From assembly GCA_024336345.1 (NCBI GenBank), contig JANFOG010000009.1, positions 1,054,001-1,118,000 on the forward strand: a DNA stretch of 64,000 nucleotides, given 5' to 3'. Below, in pieces: positions 23,678 through 36,470 of the stretch; the first letter of the stretch is position 1; the number at the start of each line of letters is the position of its first letter. A model generated the notes under the pieces. That model was not told the DNA's origin and ran no database searches. It worked only from the letters and a program-made list of their open reading frames with translations. The position numbers and the translations under genes are program-made. Source of the stretch: Mariannaea sp. PMI_226 (lineage: Eukaryota > Ascomycota > Sordariomycetes > Hypocreales > Nectriaceae).

Positions 23678-23933
23678 GCACTTCTGTTCTTTTTTTTTCT
23701 CCAACATTTTATTGATACTATTTATGCACGCAATTGTGCACAAAAGTTCCCTAGCTTATTTACTATCTGTGTCCACCATAACCATAAATAACATCGTTCG
23801 GTCATATATACATTGTTTTGATCAGTGGGAAGCAGGCTTTGCTCAAAGCACCCAGGTTGCGTGATATATACAATAAAGCTGCCTGAAGATATACCCCGTC
23901 CGTCTTTCCACCGAGTATCAATGGTCATTCCGT

Positions 23934-25273
<1,340 letters not shown>

Positions 25274-25399
25274 GATGAGTGAGATAGAAGGATACCAAGT
25301 TGAATGATGAAGAAGATGCTGAGTTCTGTGTTGCTTTTGTCGTAGCAAGCTGGAGTGCTGGAGAACGAGATAGTCTCAAGTGAGGGCATCGCAGGACGT

Positions 25400-25406
25400 T
25401 TATATA
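25400..25406 (-). promoter_or_regulatory. TATA box of the subtilisin gene
   Basis: Read on the minus strand this is TATATAAA-like DNA (AAAGTATATAAACG), about 130 bp before the ATG at 25273. Confidence 0.6.
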
Positions 25407-25408
25407 CT

Positions 25409-28400
25409 TTCTCTGGGGTCTTCTCAACGAGCCATGTCTCCATCTGGAATCTTTTGAGTCTATTGACTGCCTTCTCACTCATTGCTTCTCATGAACTCGC
25501 AAAACCAGAAAGAGGGCAGCCGAGAAGGCCAGCGCAGTGAGTCTTTACCTGCTCTATTCGGTATGTTAGCCATCTGCAGCAAACAGAAAGCCTCCTCCTA
25601 GCATATCCCCGACTCGGCGTGAACATGGCTATCCTAAAGAAGTCTGGCGCGGGTTCACATCATGAGACCCAGGTTATGATAAAATAACGGGCCTAGAGTT
25701 TTCGGCCGCTCGATTATCCGTTATAATGAGAAGGGCATCTTAAGAGATGCAAAATATGCTGCAAAACCCCTGATCCCAGCTCATCCAGTGTCTGAGGGGG
25801 TCAGTGTTCGGTTCAATTAATCAGCAGATTAACGGCCAAAAGCCTACGCTATAGGCAGGTTGGATAGTGTGCCTGGCCATTGCGATGAGTTGCGAATAGC
25901 ATTCACGCAATTATGCATGATATTTAGCTTATCATTGGACAGCTCAACCCCGAACCGAACTCTTGTCGATGCAACCCAGCAGTACTTTTGTTTAGTATCC
26001 TCGGCCATTGCCTTTACCTCAACCAGCTGATCACATGCCCGGAGCTCGGAGAGGAGGAGAGTTAATTACCATGCCAAGATGACTCCACGCTCAGTTGAAT
26101 CAAACAGTTGGCTACGGCTTTGCTTCTAGTTCTTTTTCGACTAGGACTGTCAACTTAATTAACTCGGAATACTTAATTCGCCTATTCCCGTGTGCATCAC
26201 TTGCATCTTTATCGGGCTCTTTATGGGCCCTCGGCACTTTTGATGAGCAGGGGGGAACGGGCCAGACCCCATGTTCTTATCGTTACCCCTCGCGTGTTGG
26301 CTGTTGATCATCAGCCCAGCCTGAATGCCGCAGATCCCGGGGGCACAGTTAGGGACAATTCTTTAGTTTGCAGTCTGCAATCTGGCTGTAGATTTTAGAT
26401 AACCATCCATCGCATTGAATCCTATCTTGGCGTATATTCTTATTTTCTTTACGTTATCCGTGGGTAGCTTGGCTTACTACAAGGCTGAGAACGGGCCATC
26501 AGATGGAAAGCAGCAGAGACCCTGCGTTTCATCGGTGTCAGGAGGTAGAGAACAGGTCGGAGAAGCTCTTTGGAAGTCTGGATCGCGCTACTAGACTTTC
26601 CCCTGATTAATGAGGACACCACCACGTCGCTAGCAGGTTGGTGACCTTTTCCAATGCCGCTTCTTTCCACCTTCTCGAAAAGGCTGTGATCAGAGGAGTA
26701 TTCACCAAAATGGCATGTTGATATTGATTCTATATTGTCCTTTTGCAGCTCGTTAAGGAACCGTCTCCGACATGAAGCAAAAGGTCCCTCTCGTCAAGTT
26801 ATTTCCAGCTGTGATTTGCCAATATACTGAGTGGCTAAGATGATCTTCACCTACCCGATTAGTTTCGCCTGTGAGTGTAAGACTACTGGCTTCCCATGTC
26901 TATTCTAGGGTGGTAGTTGATAGCAGTTCTGCACGGCTGCGTGTCAGATAGACTGGATGAACAGGGAAGTCCGTGGTAACGTATATTGTCTCATGACACG
27001 CCAAGTCACTTTCCGCATTCGTGCAAGCATCTCCGAGGCTGACGAGGTAAATTCACTCAATATTCGGAAGTTGAGATAGCAAATGTATGCAGTCACGGTT
27101 CAATTGGAGGATATTGGGGCTCCCCGGCTGACTACCGCTCCTACTGGGATATCTAACCTCGGACTTCGGATACTAGCAGACTATTGCTCTCCAGTTTTAC
27201 GAGATTCAACATAACCTTATTTCTAAAAGATACGGAAAGATAGGGGTTTAACGCGTATGTACTAAAAGAAGCTGAGTGGATTTCAACTACAAGGGCCTTT
27301 TGCTGGCCTGATACCTTTCTGCAGGACCGTCTAGCGATGAATAACGACAACCGCGCGCGTCTGAGAGTTCAGACAGTTGCGTGTGGGTTTCGATGTTCTC
27401 GAGCCTAGGCTTCCGGAGTGTAACAGTGCCAATGGTTCACAAGCTCAGCCCATCGCCTTTTGCTTTGTATGAAGGAAGGTCAATTATTTGCTCGCAAGGC
27501 AGGCTTCCCGAGTCGCTCCTTGGATGATTCCCCTCCGTAGGTGTGGAGAGTAACTCAGATGACAGACTTCGGTTGATCCGTTATCGTGCCAATACATAAG
27601 AACGGTCGAACCTACGCTACATTGACACGTCGTTTTTGCCTATTCCACTCTCATATTATCAAACAAGGTGTAGTATAGGGATATGGAATTTTAGTAAGAA
27701 TCATGTGGGGGTCGTTACCTCAATGAGAAGCTAGACTTCAGGGTGGGCACACGCGACACGTGGGCTGCTAGACTAATGTTGCTATGCTATTTACCCTGAG
27801 ATATCTTTGAAACTAGATATGAATCAGAGTTTCCCGTCGACTTGGGAGTCTTTGAATTCATCTCGCTGTTAAAGACAACACGGAGATGCAATTTCTGCTG
27901 ACCGAATTGAAGTCGTTGGGTAAGCATACTGCTTGAAATAGCTGGAAAGGACTAGCTATAACTTCATCATTTGAGCGAAGAGCCAACGGACTTACCGGAG
28001 CCACGCATGTAAGAAATCATGTGTCCTAACTGAAGTCTATAGAAAGATGCCAATTCGAGGCCAAGGAAAAGAAGAAAACATCGCTACATATTATGAAAGG
28101 CTAAATAAGGGTGCCAGTGACCAAATATTGCATGAGGATCAGGTCCTGCAAGGGCACATGGTTTGGTGAATCTTAATGGGCGGTTGAGCTCAAGTGTAGG
28201 GCTTGCTGATGCTTCTGTGTGTAACATATGTAGCGGGACTCGCCACCCTTGTGAACTTGTCAAACAAAAGTCCTAATTGAGAGACTAAGCCTGAATCTCG
28301 AGGCAGTCTCGGAATAGTAGGTTTGGATACTTGATTAGAGGAAACCGAAGACTGCTTTTGGAGTTGTATTCCGTTGTATTCCGGCCAGATACCTTATCAT

Positions 28401-28982
28401 GATGGCCTTGCAACGTTGAATTCCTACTCGACTTAGTATATAGAACTGCTGCAGTGATCAGTGAGTGCAACATGGCTAGGGGGAATGTTGTATAATTCTA
28501 CAGGAGGAGGGAGAGTTCGCTCAGATATTGCGGAAGACGATGAACGCCTGAGGGGTGCTCTGTAGAACATTGAAGCTGGCAACCTGTACTAAATCTGAAT
28601 TCTCGTTGTTCCGATGGAATGTCGAACCGAAATTGCATTGAGGCTGTTGTGCAACATACATAGAACAGTGACGGTGGCGACATCCAATATCGTGACGGAA
28701 GAGTTGAAATGCAAAGACAGATCTTGGGTTGAAAAACATGGTACTTCCGATAGTTAGCTAGCCTCTTTTAAATAATTTGCATTGGACACAACATAGTATT
28801 CAGTTGACTCGCATTAAACAGCCGCTTACGAAAATACAATCAAACTATTGATCCTTGGCATTTCTCAAGTGTTGACAGATTCGATAATTACCTACGGCTA
28901 CCATACTCTGTGTACACCCTGAAGGCCTATAAGCTGCTTCGCATGCATCCATATTAATTTGTAAATACGAGATATTAAGAAA
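25409..28982. other. long gene-free region
   Basis: About 3.6 kb between the protease promoter and the ATP-grasp-like gene. Reading frames are short and scattered over all frames, with no domain, signal peptide with a following body, or joinable exons. A minus-strand pair of small frames at 28285-28739 was considered and set aside. The left part must carry protease regulatory sites; nothing else is identifiable. Confidence 0.5.
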
Positions 28983-30607
28983 CTAGCTCTGAGCTATTAC
29001 GGAACACATCCAAGATCCGCCCGAACTCAGAGCAATGACACGCCCCTTGCCAGCTCTCCAAATCCCGAGGCCGACAAGATTCCCGTTGATGACATGATAT
29101 GTTTCGATAAGGGGATACTTGGCCACATCCTCAGATAATTTCAAGACGATGTCGTACAAGCGAGGCAATATTCGCCGCTGTAACACACAAGTCACTCCTG
29201 GAATAATCCTGGGATGTCTCAGACGTTCCAAGACCGCGGCCCATTCGTTGGCACTGCTGTCATCTCCGAATATGATTCCGTCTCCCTTTCCGCTGCGAAT
29301 TGGCTTCAATATGTACTGATCTTTCACCTGGGGCGAATCCTTGTAGATGCAGAGAAGCTCCTGCAACTCGCGAGAACCTGGAAGTATGGTATCCACCACA
29401 CCATCTGCGAGATCTCGAGCCTGGCCAAGTGTCAGCACATTACGGGCCACCAAGCCTGGAATTTCCTGCTTGACGATGCCGAGCATGCGCTTATCATGTA
29501 CCAAGAGAATAGTCCGCATGCCATTGAAGCAACGCAGACTGACTTGCCGTAACAATTCTGGCTCCAATGAGATCAGTTCGTGTTGGTGCAACTCTAAACC
29601 AACTTGATGGATTTCTTCAACGATTTCTCCAGCCTCTGTGACGAATGTGGGAAGGCCACTTTCGGCAGGCATGTCATGGCCATTCTTGGCAAGGCAGCAG
29701 AGTTTGTAGGCTTTGCTATTTTCGCCATCTGGTACGAGCCTGAGGTCAGTTGGGGAAATAATCCGTGGCTTTATACCGAAGCGACGCCACAACATGTCGA
29801 CGACCATGTGAATATCAAATCCCCGTTCTTTACCCTTCAGAAGATGTAGTGGAAGTTTCATATCAAAAAGACTAAACAAACCGCTTAACATCTAATACTA
29901 GTTAGCATTAGTGACACTTTGAATACCGGCGGATACTGAACATTACCGTCTCTGGGTCATTGGCGCCAATCAGTTCCTTTGATTCCTCGTCACTCAGACC
30001 GTGTAGGGAGCCCTCGAGGGCATGTTGGCCATAGAATACATGCATAAATCCATTGAAACAAAACCGGGCATTTATTTCGGTTATGCTGAAAACTTCCTCA
30101 CCAGAGTCACCGACTTCAACCATAAAATCCGGTCTCCATGACCCCAAACGTGACGAGAATTTCGGTAAGTTCTGACGGGCGACTTCGCCCTCCATCCACT
30201 ATTTCACTGTCAGAACAAAGAAAGCTAGAAAATTGAACAATATGGATCAAAAAGGGAGGGAACGGAGAACATACTTTTAAAAGAGCCTCTTCCTCTTTCT
30301 CCAGGGGCATTCTCTCTGGGAACTGGGCATCCAGATCGGTCCACCACCGTTGAACAATGTCCGTGATAGCAGAAACCAATGCAGTGTGTAACGCCTGCAG
30401 CCTTTCCTGATGATGTTTGCCAATGAGAATTGGTCGAGAGGAGGCAGAAGTATGAGAACCACTAGGCCATGAGTTGACAGGACATAAACTCAGCAAAGCA
30501 ACTTGATATCCATCCTCATCTTGTGTGTGTGACTTCCTTCCAGCCTTCTCTTGAGTCACGGCCTGCTGATTTCCGAGATGAATTTGCCGAAGTGGATGGC
30601 AATCCAT
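28983..30607 (-). CDS. ATP-grasp-like ligase of unknown substrate
   Basis: A 497-residue protein from three minus-strand exons: 30607-30275, 30198-29947 and 29891-28983 (introns 76 and 55 nt, GT-AG). I infer an ATP-grasp-type carboxylate-amine ligase, possibly of the permuted sort seen in bacterial glutathionylspermidine-synthase relatives. The reasons are an acidic ITEINARFCFNGF segment (about residues 150-162), a LVHDKRMLGIV segment (about 325-335), and a glycine-rich YILKPIRSGKGDGIIFGDD loop (about 388-405) like the ATP-binding loop of that fold. No signal peptide or membrane segment is visible, so it is probably cytosolic. It is divergently paired with the TauD-like dioxygenase, with 501 bp between starts, and lies at the left end of the proline-linked gene block. 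It may join an amino acid or its oxidised product to an amine. The family assignment is moderate and the substrate unknown. Confidence 0.65.
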
Positions 30608-31108
30608 CTCAATTATTATGGAAAATGAGAGATTGATAAGAAACTAGAAGATAGGTCTGAAATAGACACACAGTACATATTCTGTCTCTATTTATGTGTT
30701 TGGCTACTATTGGAGTCTCGCATAACAATGCTTCCAGCTTCGCTCTTAATCATAGCCAGTTGGCTATTGGTTCCTTATTATCCTTGACATCCCGGGATTG
30801 TGCGACCCCAATATAACTTTTTCATCCGAACCTCGCTATAGTTCCACTTCCGTGGTAGTACGCTATGCATGCAGTGCGGAATTTGTCCTGCACTGCACCC
30901 GAGGGGATCAATCATTCACTACAAACATGTTTTGTTTCGGAACTAGTTTTATTATGAGCGATGCATACCATAATATTTAATAGGTCGGAGATGTTGGCCT
31001 GAAAGAAAACAAAAAGAGAAAACTAGACTGATCATCTTTTCAGGGATTGCAGAAACCATTCTTCTCGAATTAAGTTCTCGTTGTGAATATCACAGCTTTT
31101 AGTTTGAA
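30608..31108. promoter_or_regulatory. bidirectional promoter, ligase/dioxygenase pair
   Basis: The 501 bp between two divergent starts. On the minus side ATAAATAG (30695-30688) is a plausible TATA element about 80 bp from the ligase ATG. The middle holds a palindrome ATCCCGGGAT (30789-30798) and an inverted repeat TGCAGTGC...GCACTGCA (30870-30897) that encloses a CGGAAT hexamer (30877-30882). The same hexamer recurs in the two other divergent promoters of the block. Confidence 0.6.
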
Positions 31109-32077
31109 ATGTATCGTGTTGCGTGGCATACTTGCAATACCCACCGTGTGCTTGTATTTTCATTGAGACAGCACATACATACAAATTGTTCCGGCACGTT
31201 TTTGTTTACCGCTCGAAGAGCCCGTCATATCACTACGGTAACTGAAGTGCCTCGCTTGGAAGCCCCAGAACAAAGATTTGCCAACCAACCGAGTCACGTT
31301 CGCGAGGTGTCTGATCAACTGCAACGAGCTGGTATTCTCAAAATTAGCCTACAGTTTCCTGACAGAGATAGCGAGTACCTCAACCAGTTGTTGATGAGCC
31401 TTCACAAATATCACGGCCACCAACTACCTATCACACACAGTGCAACTCGCGGCTGGTTCTGGGACGTACGCCCCAACAGCACCAACTTTCAGGCTGGCAA
31501 ACATCAGGCCCGGTCGGAAACCATGTGCGAGTTCCCATGGCACACAGACTGCAGCTATGAAGATCTTCCCCCGAGGTACTTTGCTTTGCATGTTCTTCAG
31601 CATGATAGATTTGGGGGCGGCACACTCTCAGTCTTGAATGTCGACCGGCTGAGCGAGTTGCTCTCCACAAGCACCCATTCATCACTGAGCCAGCCAGAGT
31701 ACCGAATTAGGATTCCGTTGGAATTCATCAAGGAGCCAACTAAAAGCCATATTGTTGGGAGCGTGATGACTACCAGCTCAGATCATCAGACCGCGCTGAT
31801 GAGGTTTAGAGAGGATATATTGACGCCGATGACAGCCAGAGCATCTACAGCACTAGATGAAATCAAGGCTCTGTTAAAGAGAGAAGAAGTTCACTCGCAC
31901 TTCGTTATGCATTTCACATCAGACGATTTACCCAAAGGGTCCATAATTATTATGGACAATCGCCGGTGGTTGCATGCACGAAACGATATTAAGGATCCCG
32001 AGCGCCATTTACGCCGTGTAAGGTGGGATGCGATTCCGTTTGACAGTACTTTCAAGTCGGTGCACAAGAAGATGTGA
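31109..32077 (+). CDS. TauD/TfdA-family Fe(II)/2-oxoglutarate dioxygenase
   Basis: A single-exon, 322-residue oxygenase that would use Fe(II), O2 and 2-oxoglutarate to oxidise an unknown substrate. The iron facial triad is visible: H and D in EFPWHTDCSYED (about residues 145-147) and the distal His in DNRRWLHARND (about 290). Arg in HLRRVRWD further on should bind 2-oxoglutarate. The first 45 residues are rich in Arg, His, Ser and Thr with almost no acids (LRQHIHTNCSGTFLFTARRAR), like a mitochondrial presequence, which fits the mitochondrial dioxygenases of carnitine synthesis. It shares a promoter with the ATP-grasp-like gene and points toward the convergent P5C dehydrogenase. Plausible jobs are hydroxylation, or oxidative N-demethylation of a proline-type compound before the downstream oxidation steps. 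The fold is secure; the substrate is inference. Confidence 0.88.
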   Translation: MYRVAWHTCNTHRVLVFSLRQHIHTNCSGTFLFTARRARHITTVTEVPRLEAPEQRFANQPSHVREVSDQLQRAGILKISLQFPDRDSEYLNQLLMSLHKYHGHQLPITHSATRGWFWDVRPNSTNFQAGKHQARSETMCEFPWHTDCSYEDLPPRYFALHVLQHDRFGGGTLSVLNVDRLSELLSTSTHSSLSQPEYRIRIPLEFIKEPTKSHIVGSVMTTSSDHQTALMRFREDILTPMTARASTALDEIKALLKREEVHSHFVMHFTSDDLPKGSIIIMDNRRWLHARNDIKDPERHLRRVRWDAIPFDSTFKSVHKKM

Positions 32078-32554
32078 AAGGGCTAGAATCATGCCCTTTT
32101 TTTTATTTTTAGTTTTAGCTAGGATATCAAGACGACATTATCAGTGATTGGGTAATGCTGATACTCTCACAACTCGTGCTTCATCAAAGTCATTTCATTG
32201 GTTCACCCTGTCTTGAATTAGGTGACCGTGAGAAAGCGGCTCGCTGAATATCAGTACTACATAAATGCCAGAGTATTTCCGATGAGGTGTTACTGATACC
32301 ACACACTCATACGTTGCTTTGTGCTGTCTCGCAACATTTATTGCTACGCTGATGCAAAGAAAGGCAAAAGTGATGCCTTAGTTAGATCCTATAGGCTATT
32401 GAATTTTCCAGTCCCCGCGAGTTGGTTATCAAAACACTGCTGCTCCTGCTTCTGACTGGTCGGCTGCGTATTGTCAGTTCAACATCTTCACATATGTTTT
32501 TTGCCTATATCCAAATACCTTACATAAAGCCGACAAGAACGCCCATATGACTAA
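32078..32554. other. convergent intergenic region
   Basis: 477 bp between the dioxygenase stop and the P5C dehydrogenase stop, which face each other. It starts with a T-run (32098-32107) suited to 3' end formation. No gene or repeat is seen. Confidence 0.6.
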
Positions 32555-34396
32555 TTACACCTCATTGGAAGGGTACTGGATTTTGTCTAACAAAGTATAC
32601 TCGTCTTTGATCGAGCGAACACTAACAAATCGCTGCAGATGAGCCATTGTGCCAGTCTTATCATTGGTGCCCGAGTCACGGCTACCACCAAAGGGCTGTT
32701 GAGCGACTACTGAGCCGGTGCACTTGGTGTTGAGATATAGCATTCCAGCAGCATGTTTCAGTACGTGCTGGGCCGTTCGTGAGGCATAAGGGTCCTTGGC
32801 AAAGATGCTGCCTGTGAGGGCATAGCGAGAGGTGGTGTCAATCATCTTCAGCGTTTCTTCCCACTCGCTGTCTGGAAAAACATATACTCCGAGAATAGGC
32901 CCAAAAAGCTCTGTCTGCATAATCTCGTGGCGGGGATTGGTAGTCTGGTAAACAGTTGGATGGACAAAGTACCCTTTCTCCTTGGACGCCTTTCCGCCGA
33001 CAACAAGTTCGAGTTCCGGGTCGGTCTTAGCATCCTCAATCACCTTGTTCAACTTGTCGAAAGATCTCTCATGTATGACTGGAGTAATGAAATTTTCGAA
33101 ATTTTCCACATTCCCAACCTTGAGCTTCGGGATCTCCTCCTGCAGGTGCTTCTTGAACTCGGGCCAAACGGACTCAGCCACGTAAACGCGAGAATTGGCA
33201 GAGCACTTCTGGCCCTGATATTCAAAGGCTGCGCGAATAGTATTATAAGAGGCATTCTTGATATCGGCAGAAGGGTGAACGACTCCCCAGTTCTTGCCAC
33301 CAGTCTCGCCAACAACTCGAGGGTACGAATTGTAGATGCCATCACCCACAGCATTACCAATCTTCTTCTGTAAGCCCTTGAATACCTGAGTAGATCCAAT
33401 GAAAGAAAGTGCACCGAATTCGGGTCTCTTGAGGACTGTGTTGGTAACCTGTTCAGCATCGCCAGGTAGGAATTGGATGACATCTTTAGGAAGACCAGCT
33501 TCCAGTAAAATTTGGTGCAGCAGATAACTGGAATGAAGGGCAGAATCGGAAGGCTTCCATATCACAACATTACCCAACAAAGCGGCTGGTCCGACAAGAG
33601 TAGCTCCCAAGGCGGTAAAGTTGAAGGGAGCAATAGCGTACACGAAGCCTTCCAAGGGGCGGTACTCCATCCTGTTCCACTGTCCCGCCGGATGTTGAGT
33701 AGGCTGCTGGGCAAATAACGACCAGGCCTCTTGGATGTAGTACCGGAAGAAATCCACGGTCTCAGTGGGCGCTTCAATTTCCGCCTGCCAGACATTCTTA
33801 CCTTGCCCAATCATGGTGCTGGCGACAATATCTGAGCGATACTTGCCGGCAATCAACTCTGATGCACGAAGGAAGATGGATGCTCGGTCCTCGAAATTCA
33901 TAGCTTCCCAGGCTGGCTTGGCCTTTAAAGCTGCATCAATAGCTGCATTAACTTGGTCGGGAGTGGCGGTAGCATAGTCCGCAACGATCTCATGGTGGCA
34001 TGATGGATTTTGCTGTTTTCTACTCTGTAGAGTCTCAACCTAGTCGATATATGAGCGGTAATACGCACAATAGGACTAGAATATGAGCTTACCGTGACTC
34101 CATTTATGCTAAGTGGAATGGATATTGGCAGTGAGCTCTTGAGTGTCCTCAAAGTGTTCGTAAGCTCTTCCCTTTCTGGGGAGCCCTTTGCGTACTCAAG
34201 CTATAACGAAGCATTAGCGATAATCAACAGATTCTCAATAATCCCAAGTGAGGTGTGGTACAAATTTCTCGTTCTCAAACCTAGGGGGCCGCCATAGTGT
34301 GAGACTTCTTCGCAGAGCTGGGCTCGACTTGGCGGCAACACAAGCGACACCAAAGTTTGTTGCATGCACACGCCGGTGAAGCAATGACCATTTCAT
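32555..34396 (-). CDS. delta-1-pyrroline-5-carboxylate dehydrogenase, mitochondrial
   Basis: Oxidises glutamate-gamma-semialdehyde (P5C) to glutamate with NAD+, the second step of proline catabolism. Three minus-strand exons, 34396-34262, 34200-34093 and 34039-32555 (introns 61 and 53 nt), encode 575 residues, the usual length. The first two exons were recovered from the family-like ENEKF-LEYAKGSPEREELT junction and the following NGVT-VETLQ. The start MKWSLLHRRVHAT gives a presequence of about 35 residues that is rich in Arg and lacks acids, so the enzyme should be in the matrix. The catalytic Glu (about 326, VVGETGGKN) and nucleophile Cys (about 360, YQGQKCSANSR) are 34 residues apart, as in known enzymes. 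APFNFTA and ELFGPILGVYV are further family marks. It is divergently paired with proline dehydrogenase over a 555-bp shared promoter; the orthologous function in Aspergillus is prnC. Confidence 0.95.
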
Positions 34397-34951
34397 TTTC
34401 AATCAAGTCAAAGTAGCATTCAACTTACAGCAAAGTCGGCAGAGGTCAGAAAATTTGGGCGTGGTCTTATGTGCTAACAAAGGTCCAGTTCGAAGGCACT
34501 TACATGACATCGGGACTTGATTCCGACCACCGGCCTCATACTGCCGATGTCGTTGGGTATGCATACATCCACTTTTGGCGAACCGATAATAGCCTATCCT
34601 CCTCTTGATGAGCTCTACTACTTGTTCTTGATCGATTGGCTAAGCTGATATCAGTTTGTACCCCTCAGTCGTCATCATTGCATGAACAAACCCGCATGAC
34701 CTGTGTGCGCCCGCCGCTTTTCCTGAATTGTGACATTAACTTCATTGTTGTTAGTAACAAGAGTCCGGAATGTAACATCGGATTAGATCTAGAAGGCCTC
34801 GATTATCCGAGGAGGAAAGCGATCAGTACTTCTAACGTGGGGTTCACATGAACAAGGGAGAAAAGATTATGAAGATAGACCACCTAGAATAGATGGGCCA
34901 GGTCCTCGTGCAGCTTATACACTTCGTACCCAGAGCCTTCACAAACAAAGG
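34397..34951. promoter_or_regulatory. bidirectional promoter, P5C dehydrogenase/proline dehydrogenase
   Basis: 555 bp between divergent starts. It carries ATTCCG (34520-34525) and CGGAAT (34766-34771), and a CCTCG...CGAGG inverted repeat (34797-34801 and 34808-34812). These CGG-containing sites would suit a Zn(II)2Cys6 regulator such as the one encoded at 37941-40601. Confidence 0.55.
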
Positions 34952-36380
34952 ATGTTTCCAAGAACCCAAATTCTCAACCGTAGAGCGCCGCTGCTTCTAC
35001 TTTCACCCTCTTTCAATGGAAATCTCGGCAAAAGACCACTCAGCAATGCTTCTACCAAGCCAACCTACACAATACCGAAGGAAAGCTTGGCGCTTAGCAA
35101 ACTCCCTATGAAAATAGTGATTCGGTCTGCTGCCTTGACAACAATAATGGCCACAAGCTGGCTGCTTCGACCTTCTTTGGCAATCATGTCTCTTCTTACT
35201 CGATCCAAGTCCGCAATGCTTGACGCAGACAAGAATCTTGTCATCAACCGTGTGCTTCGATGGACCGTTTATGACCACTTCTGTGCAGGCATAAATCCTC
35301 AGGAAGTGACAGAAACCGTTAAGGAAGTCAAGAAGCTTGGGTATCACGGTGTTATTCTTGGGTACGCTAAAGAAGTAGTGTTGGAAAACCCTTCAGGCGA
35401 ACAAGGAACTGCTAATGGTACTACTTATGGGCCAGCACATTATAAGGCAGTCGATGAATGGACACAGGGAAATCTGGATACTTTAGAAATGCTTGGAGCC
35501 GGAGATTTTATTGCTCTGAAGTAAGTAATCTTTTCCTTATCACCAGGAATTCCATTGACAGATGAACAGGGTTACTGGAGCTGGGCCCATTGCACTTGAT
35601 GCAATGCAAGCTGGCCAACCAGTGCCCGAGCCAATTGAGAATGCTATCAACGAAATTTGCCGCGTTGCGAGGACCAGAGGTTGTCGTGTATGGTTCGATG
35701 CCGAGCAACAGGCGTTGCAGCCTACTCTTGACGAATGGTGTATTTCTATGATGAGGAAACACAACCGTGGAGGGGAAGCGTTAATATTCAATACAATCCA
35801 GGCCTACCTCAAGGGAGCCAGAGCAAATGCTGAGCGCCACATCATGCTTGCGGCCAAGGAGGGGTGGACTGTAGCTGTGAAACTCGTCCGCGGGGCCTAC
35901 ATCGAAAACGAGGTTCGATCACTGATCCACGATACGAAAGAGGATACAGATCGCTCGTACAACGCCATCGCAGATATGTTTCTTTCTCGACGGATGCCGG
36001 AGGGAGCCCAGCATCTTGCATTTCCAGATGCAGCATTCTTCTTAGCAACCCATAATGCAGAGAGCGTCGAAAAAGCCCTTGAAACACATAAAAAGAGAGT
36101 CTTAGCTGGCCAGCCCATTACGACCTTTGAGTGCGCTCAGATCTTGGGAATGGCAGACGAACTGAGCTGCAAGCTTCTCCAGGAATACGAAGAGGCGATG
36201 ATGGATCCAAAACTGAGAGATAATTTCCCTCGAATTCACAAGGCTATTCCATGGGGATCGGTTGGAGAGTGCCTCGGGTATCTCTATCGTCGGTCAGTCG
36301 AGAACCGAGGCGCCGTAGAGAGAACGCATCATATGGCGGAGGCGATGAGAAAGGAGTTCCGTCGAAGAATCCTCGGTTAA
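34952..36380 (+). CDS. proline dehydrogenase (proline oxidase), mitochondrial
   Basis: FAD-dependent oxidation of L-proline, or a close analogue, to P5C, passing electrons to the respiratory chain. Two exons, 34952-35520 and 35570-36380, are joined across a 49-nt GTAAGT...ACAG intron and give 459 residues, within the family range. The start MFPRTQILNRRAP begins an Arg-rich presequence, so it should act on the inner mitochondrial membrane. Landmarks of the barrel are GDFIALKVTGAG, WFDAEQQALQP, IFNTIQAYLKGA, VKLVRGAYIENE and the substrate-binding YLYRRSVENRGA near the C-terminus. It is divergent from P5C dehydrogenase and convergent, with only 90 bp, with the flavin-reductase-like gene. The orthologous function in Aspergillus is prnD, but the neighbours differ from the classic prn cluster, so the preferred substrate may differ. 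Confidence 0.94.
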
Positions 36381-36470
36381 AACAGGAGAGAAACGAAAAG
36401 AGATAGACCGAAGCAATATTTAATATTATTCTATGATAAGGCATGGCGCGTGCTTTTTCCAAAATGAAAG

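Noticed and set aside
28285..28739. Two small minus-strand frames, one with a hydrophobic start
   Set aside because: The hydrophobic part is too short for a signal peptide, and the two frames do not splice into one protein with any recognisable feature.
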